Source: Psychroserpens burtonensis DSM 12212 (GTDB lineage: Bacteria > Bacteroidota > Bacteroidia > Flavobacteriales > Flavobacteriaceae). From it: 64,000 nt of DNA. Where the stretch lies: assembly GCF_000425305.1 (NCBI RefSeq), contig NZ_AUDE01000019.1, positions 1 through 64,000 of the forward strand, read 5' to 3'. The number at the start of each line of letters is the position of its first letter. The first letter of the stretch is position 1. The notes beneath the pieces are model-generated. The model was not told the origin of the DNA and ran no database searches. It saw nothing but the letters and a program-made list of their open reading frames with translations. Positions 25,372-34,808 of the stretch are shown piece by piece. The position numbers and the translations under genes are program-made.

Positions 25372-26139
25372 TTAATTCCGTATCGAGCTGGTAAACGTTT
25401 TAATTTTATCGACACCGTGAGTTGATAGGTGTTTTATAAAAGCACTTCCAATAATGGCACCTTTTGCGTGTTTAGTGGCTTGAGTAAACGTTTCATTGTT
25501 AGAAATCCCGAACCCAACAATTTGCGAGTTTTTGAGATTCATATCTGCAATACGTTTAAAATAGGTTGTTTGTTCATCTCCAAAGCCAGAGTTGCTTCCA
25601 GTAACACTTGCACTACTTACCATGTATATAAATCCTTCGGAAATGGAATCAATAAAGTTAATACGCTCTATTGAGGTTTGTGGTGTGATTAAAAACACAT
25701 TGATTAAACCATATTTCTGAAAGATGGCTTTGTATTGCTCATTATAAACATCTACTGGTAAATCTGGAATGATGAGTCCGTCGATACCCGTCTCTTGACA
25801 TTTCTGACAAAAGGCTTCAACACCATACTGCAGTATGGGATTAAAGTAACCCATAATAATTAACGGTATGGAAACGGTTTTACGAATATCTTTTAATTGG
25901 TTGAAAAGAATTTCGCTAGACATACCATTTTTTAAAGCCTGAGTAGAACTTGCTTGTATAGTTGGACCATCTGCTAGGGGATCACTAAAGGGTAATCCTA
26001 TTTCTATCATATCTACTCCGTTTTTTTCCAAGTTTTCAATAATTAATTTTGTATCCTCTAGACGAGGGTAGCCTGCGGAAAAGTAAATGGATAAGAGCTT
26101 TTTGTCTTCTTTTAGTTTTTTGTTTATTCTATTCATCAT
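25372..26139 (-). CDS. trpA: Tryptophan synthase alpha subunit
   Basis: 255 residues, a TIM barrel. Catalytic Glu and Asp are in MIEIGLPFSDPLADGP (about 45-60), and the phosphate-binding GFGISN loop is near 210. It cleaves indole-3-glycerol phosphate to indole for TrpB. It is the last gene of the trp operon but is separated from trpB by two carbohydrate-related genes. Its start overlaps the end of the GH-like lipoprotein gene by 11 bp; MNRINKK one codon later is an alternative start. Confidence 0.96.
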   Translation of the reverse strand: MMNRINKKLKEDKKLLSIYFSAGYPRLEDTKLIIENLEKNGVDMIEIGLPFSDPLADGPTIQASSTQALKNGMSSEILFNQLKDIRKTVSIPLIIMGYFNPILQYGVEAFCQKCQETGIDGLIIPDLPVDVYNEQYKAIFQKYGLINVFLITPQTSIERINFIDSISEGFIYMVSSASVTGSNSGFGDEQTTYFKRIADMNLKNSQIVGFGISNNETFTQATKHAKGAIIGSAFIKHLSTHGVDKIKTFTSSIRN

Positions 26140-27220
26140 TAAATTCTTCTTTCAGTTTAATAAATACAGCTTTTTGTTCCTTACTTAAATTATCTGCGGT
26201 AAAAATGGAAACTCCTTGAGCTCCTTTCTCTTTTACCAGTCTAATGGCTTTTTCTAAATCTTTTGGATCAGCTAAAGCGGGACTATACAAACCAGCATAT
26301 AAGGGAAAGTTTACATCGTTAACACCTTGTTCAATTGCAAAACCAATCCAATTTACATTTTCTCTATAAAAATTATTATAGACCATTGGATAGGCAGCAT
26401 CTAGATTCCAGTCGTCCCACGCTTGTCTTACCATCTGACGTGACATTTCAGGAAACGGAAACACGGCAGCAGTCATTTTTTGATTACTATCGTGAGCAAT
26501 TTTTACAAGTTCATTGACTAAAGAACTCACCGCATTTAAGCGATATTGACGCCATTCCGTACTTAACTCAGGATGATCAAAATCTTGAGGGTCTTTTCCG
26601 AAAATTGCTTTAAACCCTTCCCTAGCAATTGGATGGTAGCCATAATCATATTCAGGCATTTCTGTCGATTGTACTAAATTATATTTTGGTTGTAAATCTT
26701 TACCTAAAATCACATCAACATAGCGAACATAATCTAAGTGAATAGATGCTAAGCCTTCTATTTTTGATAGCCTACGAACGTTGTTTTTTATATGAGCTCG
26801 TGCATCAGGGTGAAAGGGACTTAACCATTGGTAATAATCTACATAAGCTCTATATTCTAATGAGTTTTTCCCTGCTCTATTTACAGCATACCATTCAGGA
26901 TGTTTATTGGCAATAGTGTCATTAGGACGATTTAGTGTCCACATCCAAGCATGAATTTTTATATTTTTTTCTGAAGCTAAAGGAATTAATTTCTCATAAA
27001 ATTCTGGGCTTCCTCCAATCAAAAGTTCTGAAATGCCTAGCGAATCGTAGCTGGCTAATTTGGTTTCCCATTTAGACGCATCAAAAGTGCCTCTTGCATG
27101 AGCCCATGAAGCAAATACAAATTTATCCTCATTGGTTTTTACGACTAAGTCTTTCTCAACTATTATCTCTTTGCAAGACATGAAACATATAGCTGTTAAA
27201 AATAAGAGTGCTTTTTTCAT
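26129..27220 (-). CDS. Glycoside-hydrolase-like lipoprotein (GHL10-type TIM barrel)
   Basis: 363 residues. The signal peptide ends in a lipobox (FMSCKE), so it should be lipid-anchored. The body resembles the putative glycosyl-hydrolase-like GHL10 family: FVFASWAHARGTFD, IHAWMWTLNRPND, EGLASIHLDYVRY (with an acidic residue typical of the active-site strand), AAVFPFPE and LDAAYPMVYNNFY. The substrate is unknown. It overlaps the CBM9-like gene by 4 bp and trpA by 11 bp, so it is translated within the trp mRNA. Confidence 0.82.
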   Translation of the reverse strand: MKKALLFLTAICFMSCKEIIVEKDLVVKTNEDKFVFASWAHARGTFDASKWETKLASYDSLGISELLIGGSPEFYEKLIPLASEKNIKIHAWMWTLNRPNDTIANKHPEWYAVNRAGKNSLEYRAYVDYYQWLSPFHPDARAHIKNNVRRLSKIEGLASIHLDYVRYVDVILGKDLQPKYNLVQSTEMPEYDYGYHPIAREGFKAIFGKDPQDFDHPELSTEWRQYRLNAVSSLVNELVKIAHDSNQKMTAAVFPFPEMSRQMVRQAWDDWNLDAAYPMVYNNFYRENVNWIGFAIEQGVNDVNFPLYAGLYSPALADPKDLEKAIRLVKEKGAQGVSIFTADNLSKEQKAVFIKLKEEFNDE

Positions 27221-28311
27221 AATTTTTTTAAGGTGCCTTCTTGATTGATGATGTATGTAATATCTGTAATTGGGCTTTTAATTTTATATTCAAATCCAAA
27301 CAAGGTTTTATGAAAAATGGCTTTTACAGAATTATCTTTTGACATCGTAACATTCAATTCTTTTTTGTTGCCTTGTTGTTCATCTAATAGATACTTTAAA
27401 TTCTTGTATCTTGTTTTCCTAAATAGAGCAAATGCAGTTTGCTTGATGAGTAAATCTTCATCTTTTATGTATGGTACACCTTGTGCTGTTGACTTTTCAG
27501 TAAATTGTAATATACCCCATTTTTCAGGTTCATGCATATTGATAACTTTTTGATTACTCCAAACCCAATTGTGTTCATGTGAAAATTTACCATCTTCTTT
27601 TTTTCTATAATATTCACCATCAATAATATCGTGGTCCCACTGCACTCTAGAAAAATTAATACGCCATTGTTCTCCTTCTTTTGGTACTGATTTAGGTCTA
27701 TTTTTTAAAGCTATTAAAGGTTTTAAGGGAATTGCCATTTCTGCGGTCCACAATGAATCAATATCATTAGGATTGTTTAATGACCCATGAATTTGAATTG
27801 CTGATTTTAGCTCATTTAAATTCCATTCAAAGTTCGCATGGCCACCAATTCTGTAGGGTTTATTTAAATATAAGTCCCATACGGTATTTAGAGCATTAAT
27901 TTCAATTTCACCATAGCCAATGCCCGTTTGAGAAGGGTCAATAAATACTTCAAAATCGTTATTATAGTATATGATGGTATCTCTCTGCTTTAAGGTTCCC
28001 CAAATATGTGGTTCAGAGAGTTCAGCATACACATATAAATATTGGTCGTCCCAAAGCATCTTTGTTTTAGTCTTATACTTGGGGTCTATAACTCCTTCTA
28101 TATCGATAAAATAATCTGTAAAATCGGCATTTTCCCAACTTAACTCTGATGCTTTGCCATCGACAGTTATATTCTCAGATGTCTTGGATATAAGGTAATG
28201 TTTCGGTATCACAACTGATGCAATGACAGACACATCAATTGCTTTAGCTTTGTCTTGAGCGTGACCAGCAAAAAATACAATTCCAAAACAGATGTGAATA
28301 AGGTGTTTCAT
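27217..28311 (-). CDS. Secreted CBM9-like carbohydrate-binding protein
   Basis: 364 residues with a signal peptide (FAGHAQ). Residues about 38-250 match the carbohydrate-binding family 9-like sandwich: ITVDGKASELSWENADFTDYF, TKMLWDDQYLYVYAELSEPHIWGT, and DFEVFIDPSQTG, ending with RINFSRVQW. The C-terminal 100 residues are uncharacterised. Its ATG overlaps the trpB stop (TAATG type), and its end overlaps the GH-like gene, so the pair is embedded in the trp operon between trpB and trpA. Confidence 0.87.
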   Translation of the reverse strand: MKHLIHICFGIVFFAGHAQDKAKAIDVSVIASVVIPKHYLISKTSENITVDGKASELSWENADFTDYFIDIEGVIDPKYKTKTKMLWDDQYLYVYAELSEPHIWGTLKQRDTIIYYNNDFEVFIDPSQTGIGYGEIEINALNTVWDLYLNKPYRIGGHANFEWNLNELKSAIQIHGSLNNPNDIDSLWTAEMAIPLKPLIALKNRPKSVPKEGEQWRINFSRVQWDHDIIDGEYYRKKEDGKFSHEHNWVWSNQKVINMHEPEKWGILQFTEKSTAQGVPYIKDEDLLIKQTAFALFRKTRYKNLKYLLDEQQGNKKELNVTMSKDNSVKAIFHKTLFGFEYKIKSPITDITYIINQEGTLKKL

Positions 28312-29492
28312 TAGAGTTTAAAATAATCTATATAGTTTTGTAAATCTTTGTCACCTCGGCCTGATAAATTAAGAACGATTACATCGTCTGGTTTAAATTT
28401 TTTGTGCTCAAAAACTGCTAAAGCATGTGAGGTTTCTATAGCAGGAATAATGCCTTCTAGTTGAGATAATTCTAAACCAGCAGTCATCGCTTCATCATCT
28501 GTAATAGCAATAAATTCTGCACGACCAGTTTTATATAAATTAGCATGCATAGGTCCAACTCCTGGATAATCTAAACCTGCCGAAATAGAGTAAGGTTCCG
28601 TAATTTGTCCATCTTGGGTTTGCATCAATAAGGTTTTACTACCATGAATAATACCTTCTTTTCCTAAAACAGATGTCGCTGCACTTTCACCAGAATCTAT
28701 TCCTTTTCCTGCAGCTTCAACAGCTATTAATTTAACCTCTTCATTGTCTAAATAATGATAATAAGTACCAGCAGCGTTACTTCCTCCACCAACGCAGGCA
28801 ATGAGATAATCTGGGTTTTCTGTACCTTCTTTTTCTAGTAACTGGCTTTTGATTTCTTCTGAAACTATGGCTTGAAAACGTGCTACCATATCTGGATAGG
28901 GATGGGGACCTACAACGCTACCCACAATATAATGTGTGTTTACTGGATTATTAATCCAATCGCGCATCGCTTCATTTGTAGCATCTTTTAGAGTGCGGCT
29001 ACCTGATAATGCAGGTACCACTTTAGCGCCTAGCATTTTCATACGTGCTACATTAGGTGCTTGTCTCGCAATATCGACTTCTCCCATATAAACGATACAT
29101 TCTATACCCATTAGTGCACACACTGTTGCAGTAGCAACTCCATGTTGTCCTGCACCGGTTTCTGCAATGATTCTAGTTTTACCCAAACGTTGTGCGAGTA
29201 AAATTTGTCCAACAGTATTATTGATCTTGTGGGCTCCAGTATGGTTTAAGTCCTCTCGTTTGAGGTAAATTTTTGTGTTGTATTTTTCTGAAAGTCTTTT
29301 CGCAAAATACAGTGGAGTAGGACGACCAACATAATCCTTTAATAACTGGTGGAAATCTTCTTGGAAAGAAGGATCTGCCGTTATTGTTAAATACTTTTGG
29401 CGTAATTCTTCAATGTTAGGATAGAGCATTTCTGGAATGTATGCACCACCAAATTCTCCGTAATATCCCTTTTCGTTAATGTTATAGCTCAT
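28311..29492 (-). CDS. trpB: Tryptophan synthase beta subunit
   Basis: 393 residues. The PLP-binding Lys lies in [11 protein letters not shown] (about 86-96), the Gly-rich phosphate loop in [10 protein letters not shown] and the substrate loop in ETGAGQHG. It condenses indole with serine. The start overlaps the end of trpF by 11 bp. The length is normal, and the short TrpB1-type sequence pairs with the TrpA encoded two genes later. Confidence 0.97.
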   Translation of the reverse strand: MSYNINEKGYYGEFGGAYIPEMLYPNIEELRQKYLTITADPSFQEDFHQLLKDYVGRPTPLYFAKRLSEKYNTKIYLKREDLNHTGAHKINNTVGQILLAQRLGKTRIIAETGAGQHGVATATVCALMGIECIVYMGEVDIARQAPNVARMKMLGAKVVPALSGSRTLKDATNEAMRDWINNPVNTHYIVGSVVGPHPYPDMVARFQAIVSEEIKSQLLEKEGTENPDYLIACVGGGSNAAGTYYHYLDNEEVKLIAVEAAGKGIDSGESAATSVLGKEGIIHGSKTLLMQTQDGQITEPYSISAGLDYPGVGPMHANLYKTGRAEFIAITDDEAMTAGLELSQLEGIIPAIETSHALAVFEHKKFKPDDVIVLNLSGRGDKDLQNYIDYFKL

Positions 29493-30162
29493 TTTTAAAT
29501 GTTTTTAATTCTTTATTATTTTTCAATCCTGGTTCAATTTCAAATTTACTATTTACGTCTACAGCGTAGCAATATTTTGAAGCATCTGTGTTTTTGAAAT
29601 CTTTTAGTTTCTCAGTTTCATTTAATCCAATGCCACCGCTTAAAAAGAAGGGTTTGGTCGATGGATATTCTTTTAAAGCATCCCAATTAAATGTGTAACC
29701 GTTTCCTCCTGGTAGTTTGCCTTTAGTGTCAAACAAAAAGTAATCGCAGACCTCTTCAAAAGGTTTCAATATTGAGAAATCAAACTTGTCTTTGATACTA
29801 AATACTTTTATGACTTCTGGCATTTCTGAGGATACATGAATCTCATTGTTAGATTCTTCGTTAGCACTTAGACTGCGCTCAGTATGACACATCAACTTCA
29901 ATTCTGCACAAAAACTGACTGATTCCTCTCCGTGAAGTTGTATCACTTGTAAATTGTAATTTTTAATTTTTTCTAATATATAAGGTATTGAAGCATTTAC
30001 AAACACACCAACTTTTTTAATTGAACGTGGTAACTCCGGAATATCTCTATCAAAAAACCGACTTGATTTCTCGTAGAATATAAAGCCTAGATAATCGGGT
30101 TGCAACTGTGCAACTTCGGTTATATTATCTTTGTATTTCATTCCGCAGATTTTTAGTTTCAT
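29482..30162 (-). CDS. trpF: Phosphoribosylanthranilate isomerase with an in-frame repeat insertion
   Basis: 226 residues, longer than the usual 200-210. The start [14 protein letters not shown] and the general-acid region VIQLHGEE (about 73-80) are normal, as are the catalytic Asp strand [11 protein letters not shown] and the phosphate loop LSGGIGLNE. Between FCAELK and EVIKVFSI, residues about 91-115 are extra and read [18 protein letters not shown], which is the translation of a short palindromic intergenic-type repeat. The insertion keeps frame and lies in a surface loop, so activity may survive. It overlaps trpC by 4 bp and trpB by 11 bp. Confidence 0.94.
   Translation of the reverse strand: MKLKICGMKYKDNITEVAQLQPDYLGFIFYEKSSRFFDRDIPELPRSIKKVGVFVNASIPYILEKIKNYNLQVIQLHGEESVSFCAELKLMCHTERSLSANEESNNEIHVSSEMPEVIKVFSIKDKFDFSILKPFEEVCDYFLFDTKGKLPGGNGYTFNWDALKEYPSTKPFFLSGGIGLNETEKLKDFKNTDASKYCYAVDVNSKFEIEPGLKNNKELKTFKNEL
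29818..29892 (-). repeat. Palindromic repeat inserted in trpF
   Basis: On the minus strand TGTCATACTGAGCGCAGTC is followed by GAAGAATCT and its mirror AGATTC. This TGTCAT-CTGAGCGnAGTC-GAAGAATCT pattern is a common scattered intergenic repeat in Bacteroidota, here inside a coding region. Confidence 0.75.
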
Positions 30163-30944
30163 CGTTCTAAGTCTTTTATAAATTGTGCAGCACTTTTTCC
30201 TGCATCATTCGTTTTCATGAAATTCTCTCCAATTAAAAATCCTTTATAACCGTAAGGCTGCAATGTTTTAATGGCTTCAATACTGCTAATCCCACTTTCT
30301 GATACTTTTACAAAATCATTTGGTATGAGTTCACACAATTGTTTGCTGGTGTCCAAGTTGACTTCAAAAGTTTTTAAGTTTCTATTGTTGACACCTAGCA
30401 TGTCTAAACTTGGCATAATTGATTTATGAAGCTCATTCTTATTATGAACTTCAAGTAATACGTCTAGATGTAATTGCTTAGCTAATTCTGAAAACTGCTT
30501 GATTTCTGCCCTAGTTAAAATGGAAGCAATAAGTAAAATAACATCAGCGCCATAAGCTTTTGCTTCTATAATTTGATAGTCATCAATGATGAATTCTTTA
30601 CGTAATAAAGGCAAATTACAACTTGCTCTTGCTGTTAAAAGATCATCAAGACTTCCTCCAAAGTATTTGCCGTCTGTCAATACAGATATCCCGCAAACAC
30701 CTGCGTTTTCATAACCTCTAGCAACATCAAATACATTTAAATCATGATTGATAACTTGTTTTGAAGGCGAACGTCTTTTGTGTTCTGCGATGATTCCAGT
30801 ATCGCTTTCTCTAAGCTTTTTTGCTAATGATATCGTTTCTCTTTCAAACAGAATAGATTGCTCTAACTGCTTGACAGGAATAAGTCGCTTGCGAAGACTA
30901 ACCTCAATGCGTTTATCATTAACTATTTTTTGTAATATATCCAT
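30159..30944 (-). CDS. trpC: Indole-3-glycerol phosphate synthase
   Basis: 261 residues from ATG at 30944 (MDILQKIVNDKRIEVSLRK), chosen because the family starts this way; an upstream in-frame ATG at 31100 would add 52 residues translated from a spacer repeat. Motifs: IIAEHKRRSPSK (catalytic Lys), SVLTDGKYFGGS, LLRKEFIIDDYQI, LEVHNKNEL, GVNNRNLKTF and VSESGI. It closes the indole ring. It is the first of three overlapping genes (trpC-trpF-trpB). Confidence 0.95.
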   Translation of the reverse strand: MDILQKIVNDKRIEVSLRKRLIPVKQLEQSILFERETISLAKKLRESDTGIIAEHKRRSPSKQVINHDLNVFDVARGYENAGVCGISVLTDGKYFGGSLDDLLTARASCNLPLLRKEFIIDDYQIIEAKAYGADVILLIASILTRAEIKQFSELAKQLHLDVLLEVHNKNELHKSIMPSLDMLGVNNRNLKTFEVNLDTSKQLCELIPNDFVKVSESGISSIEAIKTLQPYGYKGFLIGENFMKTNDAGKSAAQFIKDLER

Positions 30945-30954
30945 TCTATTTTTG

Positions 30955-31165
30955 TTTCTGTTCACTTTGCCTTGGCGCAAAACGAACCAAAAGAGCATAT
31001 TGAAATGAAGCAATTCCTGCGGAACATTCTCTTCCGTAATTACGTGCTTAAAGTTTCGCTTGGCATCTTTGTTCCATCGTTCATTATTTCTGCATTTCAA
31101 GGTTCAATTCTACGAATTGATTTGGGACTCTAGCTTTTACTGTGTTTTGTTTTTATCCCAATGTT
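30955..31165 (-). repeat. Spacer repeat copy 1 (between trpD and trpC)
   Basis: Shares with 32981-33232, in the same orientation, blocks such as TTCTGTTCA-TTTGCCTTG, the CTTGGCATCT region and TGCATTTCAAGGTTCAATTC followed by GAATTGATTTGGGACTC. The TCAATTC-GAATTGA part is an inverted repeat whose 3-nt loop differs between copies. Confidence 0.85.
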
Positions 31166-31179
31166 ATTTTTTTTAACTT

Positions 31180-32172
31180 CTAACGACTCATTTCTATTAA
31201 TCGTTCTAAACTTGCTTTTGCCTTACCGCTTTCTAAACTCTCTTTTGCTAACTGAAACCCGTCTTGATGTGATATTCCATTTACGGTAGCAATTGCTAAC
31301 CCAGCATTGGCATAAACGACATTATTTTGAGCATCTGTACCTTTTCCATTAATTATGTTTTTGAAAATTTTAGCAGCAGCTCTTACTGTTGATCCTCCAA
31401 ATATTTCTGATTGTTTTACTTGATTAACATTTAAATCTGATGGACTTAACATTGTCTCAGTTGCGTTTGAAATTATTTTAGTGTTTCCTGTTAAAGAAAT
31501 CTCATCATAACCGTCTATGGCGTGTACTATGCTATAGTTCTTGTCTGTGTTTTGATATAGGTAACCGTAAATACGCTGTAATTCTAAATTAAAAACACCC
31601 ACTATTTGATTTTTAGGAAATGAGGGGTTTACCATTGGTCCCAACATATTGAAAAAGGTTTTAACACCTAATTCCTTGCGAATTGGAGCAACGTTTTTCA
31701 TTGCAGGATGAAATAAAGGTGCATGTAACACACATATTCCTGTTTGGTCTATAGCGTATTTTAAAAAATCTGATTTATTTGAGAAGTGGATACCTAAAGC
31801 TTCCATAACGTTAGATGAACCAGATGCAGAAGACACTCCGTAATTTCCGTGCTTAGCTACTTTTACTCCTGCCCCAGCAGTAACGAAAGAAGACAGGGTT
31901 GAGATGTTAAATGTGTCTTTTCCGTCACCACCTGTTCCGCATAAATCTATAGTATTAAAATCTGATAAATCGATTGGAATACAAAGTTCTAATAAAGCAT
32001 CACGAAACCCTTGTAATTCTTCTAAAGTGATACTTCGCATCATATAAATAGTAAGAAAAGATGCAATCTGGCTTTGGTTGTATTTTCCTTCGGAAATATC
32101 CACCAATACATTTTTTGCTTCTTGACTAGAGATGCTTTCGTGGTTTGTTAATCTATTTAATATGTGTTTCAT
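31180..32172 (-). CDS. trpD: Anthranilate phosphoribosyltransferase
   Basis: 330 residues from ATG at 32172 (MKHILNRLTNHESIS); an ATG 15 bp upstream lies within a degenerate repeat and is less likely. The PRPP-binding loop GTGGDGKDTFNIST (about 79-92), KHGNYGVSSASGSSNVMEALG and the NPVNP-like NMLGPMVNPS motif are present. It is preceded by a 170-bp spacer after trpG and followed by a 235-bp spacer before trpC; both are unusual inside a bacterial trp operon and consist partly of repeats. Confidence 0.96.
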   Translation of the reverse strand: MKHILNRLTNHESISSQEAKNVLVDISEGKYNQSQIASFLTIYMMRSITLEELQGFRDALLELCIPIDLSDFNTIDLCGTGGDGKDTFNISTLSSFVTAGAGVKVAKHGNYGVSSASGSSNVMEALGIHFSNKSDFLKYAIDQTGICVLHAPLFHPAMKNVAPIRKELGVKTFFNMLGPMVNPSFPKNQIVGVFNLELQRIYGYLYQNTDKNYSIVHAIDGYDEISLTGNTKIISNATETMLSPSDLNVNQVKQSEIFGGSTVRAAAKIFKNIINGKGTDAQNNVVYANAGLAIATVNGISHQDGFQLAKESLESGKAKASLERLIEMSR

Positions 32173-32357
32173 GTTTACTTTCCACAAAAATGGGAATCTC
32201 TTTAGTTCAACTTTTTTTTATTAATCAACCCTGTCGTCTTTAATTCCTTTATTGGAATCAAATTTATTTTCACTATAAATAAGCGAAGACATTTTTTAGG
32301 TGTATTACTTCTCAGTTATCTGAGTAGGCACTGCGTATTGTGACTGAATACTGCTTA

Positions 32358-32921
32358 CTAGCTCTTAATCCAGTTCTCCAAAATTTGCTTTCCATTTGGC
32401 GTTAACACACTCTCTGGATGATATTGCACACCTTTAACATCATAAAATTTATGTCTTAGTGACATTATTTGTCCGTTGCTATCAACAGAAGTCGCTTCTA
32501 AAACTTCTGGTAAATTTGGATTGACAACCCAAGAGTGGTAACGACCTACTTCTATAGTCTTATCCATATTATTAAATAGTTGCTCATCGTCAACAGTAAT
32601 CTCAACTGTAGTGGCTACTCCATGATAGACGTCTTCTAAATTAATAAGTGAACCTCCAAAAACTTCACCAATTGCTTGTTGACCAAGACAAACACCTAAA
32701 ATACTTTTGGTGGGTGCATATTTGGTAATGATAGCTTTTAGTAATCCAGCTTCATCAGGAATTCCTGGCCCAGGAGACAGTACAATCTTGTGAAAAGTAT
32801 CTAGCTCTTCAAGCGTGAGTTTGTCATTGCGTTTTACGGTTACTTCACAATTTAAATCTTCTAAATAGTGAACCAAATTATATGTAAAACTGTCGTAGTT
32901 ATCTATTACTAATACTTTCAT
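32358..32921 (-). CDS. trpG: Anthranilate synthase component II (glutamine amidotransferase)
   Basis: 187 residues. The class-I amidotransferase triad is visible: nucleophile Cys in GVCLGQQAIGE (about 79), and His and Glu in GVQYHPESVLTPNG (about 170-172). It supplies ammonia to TrpE. It may also serve p-aminobenzoate synthesis, as in other bacteria with one shared subunit; no pabB is in the window. It is separated from trpE by a 337-bp repeat-containing spacer. Confidence 0.95.
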   Translation of the reverse strand: MKVLVIDNYDSFTYNLVHYLEDLNCEVTVKRNDKLTLEELDTFHKIVLSPGPGIPDEAGLLKAIITKYAPTKSILGVCLGQQAIGEVFGGSLINLEDVYHGVATTVEITVDDEQLFNNMDKTIEVGRYHSWVVNPNLPEVLEATSVDSNGQIMSLRHKFYDVKGVQYHPESVLTPNGKQILENWIKS

Positions 32922-33258
32922 ATGTCTGTTATTTCTGCGAAGGCAGGAATCTATTTTGTTAAACTTAACTTTTTTTACTTCTGTTCATTTTGCCTTGATG
33001 CAGACTGCGCATTACATATGGGGTCTATAAAAATAAAAATGGACGAATAAACAAACCAAAAAATCGTTTTCAAATGATGAAATTCCTTCAGAACAGTGGC
33101 TTTCAGAATTATGTGCTTTAAGCTTCGCTTGGCATCTCTGATTCCTTCTCTCATTAATTCTGCATTTCAAGGTTCAATTCTTTGAATTGATTTGGGACTC
33201 GAATTTTTACCATGTTTTGTTATTCCCAATGTTCTTTTTTGTTTTTGTTGATTATTTG
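32922..33258 (-). other. trpE-trpG spacer made largely of repeats
   Basis: Holds spacer repeat copy 2 (32981-33232) and, near trpG, a short TTTCTGCGAAGGCAGGAATCT element like the TTCC-GGAATCT palindromes scattered in Bacteroidota genomes. No promoter or terminator of clear quality is visible. Confidence 0.65.
32981..33232 (-). repeat. Spacer repeat copy 2 (between trpE and trpG)
   Basis: Direct repeat of 30955-31165, longer by about 40 bp of unrelated sequence in its first half. The ends (TTCTGTTCA and the TTCAATTC-TTT-GAATTGATTTGGGACTC palindrome) are the best conserved parts. Confidence 0.85.
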
Positions 33259-34659
33259 CTAAATATCTTCTGCCATTTCAATTGCTTTTGTTAAAGCACC
33301 TAATTTGTTATATACCTCTTGTAACTCATTTTCTGGAATTGATTTTGATACCAGTCCTGCGCCTGCTTGCCAATGCAGTTCATGGTTTTTACTCATAAAG
33401 GTTCTTATCATAATCGCGTGATTATAATTACCGTTAAAATCCATGAAACCGATAGCTCCACCATAAAAAGCTCTGCTCGTTTTTTCATATTTTTCGATCA
33501 ATTGCATGGCGCTATGTTTTGGGGCACCACTTAAGGTTCCAGCAGGAAATGTATCTGCAACAACCTGCATAGTTGGAATTTTGTCATGCACCTTTCCAGT
33601 CACTTTGCTCACTAAATGAATCACATGAGAAAAGAACTGTGCTTCTCTATATGTTTCTACTTTTACTTGACTTCCATGTCGACTTAAATCATTTCTGGCT
33701 AAATCAACTAGCATAACATGTTCCGCATTTTCTTTCTCATCTTCTGCGAGTTGTTTTGCGAGTTTTTGATCTTCTTCATCGTTTCCTGTTCTTTTAAATG
33801 TTCCTGCGATGGGATGAATTTCTGCTATAGATTTATTGACTACAAGTTGTGCTTCTGGCGAGCTCCCAAAGATTTTAAAATTTCCGTAGTCAAAATAAAA
33901 CAGGTAAGGTGAAGGGTTGATACTTCGCAATGCTCTGTAGACATTGAACTCATCACCTTTAAAACCTTGTGAGAATTTTTTGGACAATACTAATTGGAAT
34001 ACATCTCCTCTAGCACAATGTTTCTTTGCTAAATCTACTTGACTCTTGTATTCGTCATCTGTAAGGTTTGATGAAATATTAGAATCTGTTTTAAAAGTAT
34101 AAGAGGCAAAGTTCTTAGAACTTATGAGTTGCAACACTTCGTCAATATTGTTTTCTGTGTCAAAGCAATGAGCAAAAACATAGGCTTCATTTTTAAAGTG
34201 ATTAATGGCAATGATGTTTTGATAAACCGCATAATAAATATCTGGAATATCTAAAGAATCTGGTTTTTTACTAATTTCAATATCCTCAAAATATTTAACA
34301 GCATCATAGGCTGTGTACCCAAAAATCCCATTATTGATGAATTTGAATTCTTCGTCAGAGTTTACTTTAAATCGTTTCGTAAACTTGTGAATTTCCTCAG
34401 TAACAGAAATATTTAAAGCACTATTGGTTTTAGAGCTGCCGTCAGGATAATGTTGTTCAATGATATCCTTATCTACTTTGATAGATGCAATAGGATTAAA
34501 ACAGATGTATGAAAAACTATTGTCACTAGCATGATAATCACTGCTCTCTAATAGAATACTATTTGGGAATTTATCTCTTATTTTAAGGTAAATACTTACA
34601 GGTGTAATAGTGTCTGCCAGTATTTTCTTGTAATGTGTGTATAGACTAAATGTTTTCAT
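33259..34659 (-). CDS. trpE: Anthranilate synthase component I
   Basis: 466 residues. The N-terminal LLESS motif (about 36-40) is the known tryptophan feedback-binding site, so the enzyme is probably inhibited by Trp. The chorismate-binding C-terminal domain shows QLVLSKKFS, GSSPEAQLVV, HPIAGTFKR, LVDLARNDL, SGAPKHSAM and RAFYGGAIG. It is the first structural gene of the operon and lies downstream of a leader peptide and attenuator. Confidence 0.97.
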   Translation of the reverse strand: MKTFSLYTHYKKILADTITPVSIYLKIRDKFPNSILLESSDYHASDNSFSYICFNPIASIKVDKDIIEQHYPDGSSKTNSALNISVTEEIHKFTKRFKVNSDEEFKFINNGIFGYTAYDAVKYFEDIEISKKPDSLDIPDIYYAVYQNIIAINHFKNEAYVFAHCFDTENNIDEVLQLISSKNFASYTFKTDSNISSNLTDDEYKSQVDLAKKHCARGDVFQLVLSKKFSQGFKGDEFNVYRALRSINPSPYLFYFDYGNFKIFGSSPEAQLVVNKSIAEIHPIAGTFKRTGNDEEDQKLAKQLAEDEKENAEHVMLVDLARNDLSRHGSQVKVETYREAQFFSHVIHLVSKVTGKVHDKIPTMQVVADTFPAGTLSGAPKHSAMQLIEKYEKTSRAFYGGAIGFMDFNGNYNHAIMIRTFMSKNHELHWQAGAGLVSKSIPENELQEVYNKLGALTKAIEMAEDI

Positions 34660-34747
34660 TTATTTTTTATAAATCCTTTCTTTAAAGCAGAAAGAATTTT
34701 TATTTATGTTGTATTAATTTCGCTAAAGCGGTTTCAGCAGAAAATGA

Positions 34748-34780
34748 AAAAAGGCTTGTCGTGAATGACAAGCCTTTTTT
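34748..34780 (-). terminator. trp attenuator terminator
   Basis: On the minus strand GGCTTGTC (34760 side 34767-34774 complement) and its mirror GACAAGCC form a stem extended by A/T pairs to about 13 bp, loop ATTCAC, followed by a T run. It lies between the trp leader peptide and trpE. The loop plus 3' arm (TTCACGAC, 34758-34765) can instead pair with GTCGTGAA in the last leader codons (34813-34820), an antiterminator. Confidence 0.9.
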
Positions 34781-34808
34781 ATATTTAGTTTTAAATATAC
34801 CTATAGGG

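Noticed and set aside
30945-31100. Extended TrpC N-terminus (52 residues)
   Set aside because: It is translation of the spacer repeat; the family start is at 30944.
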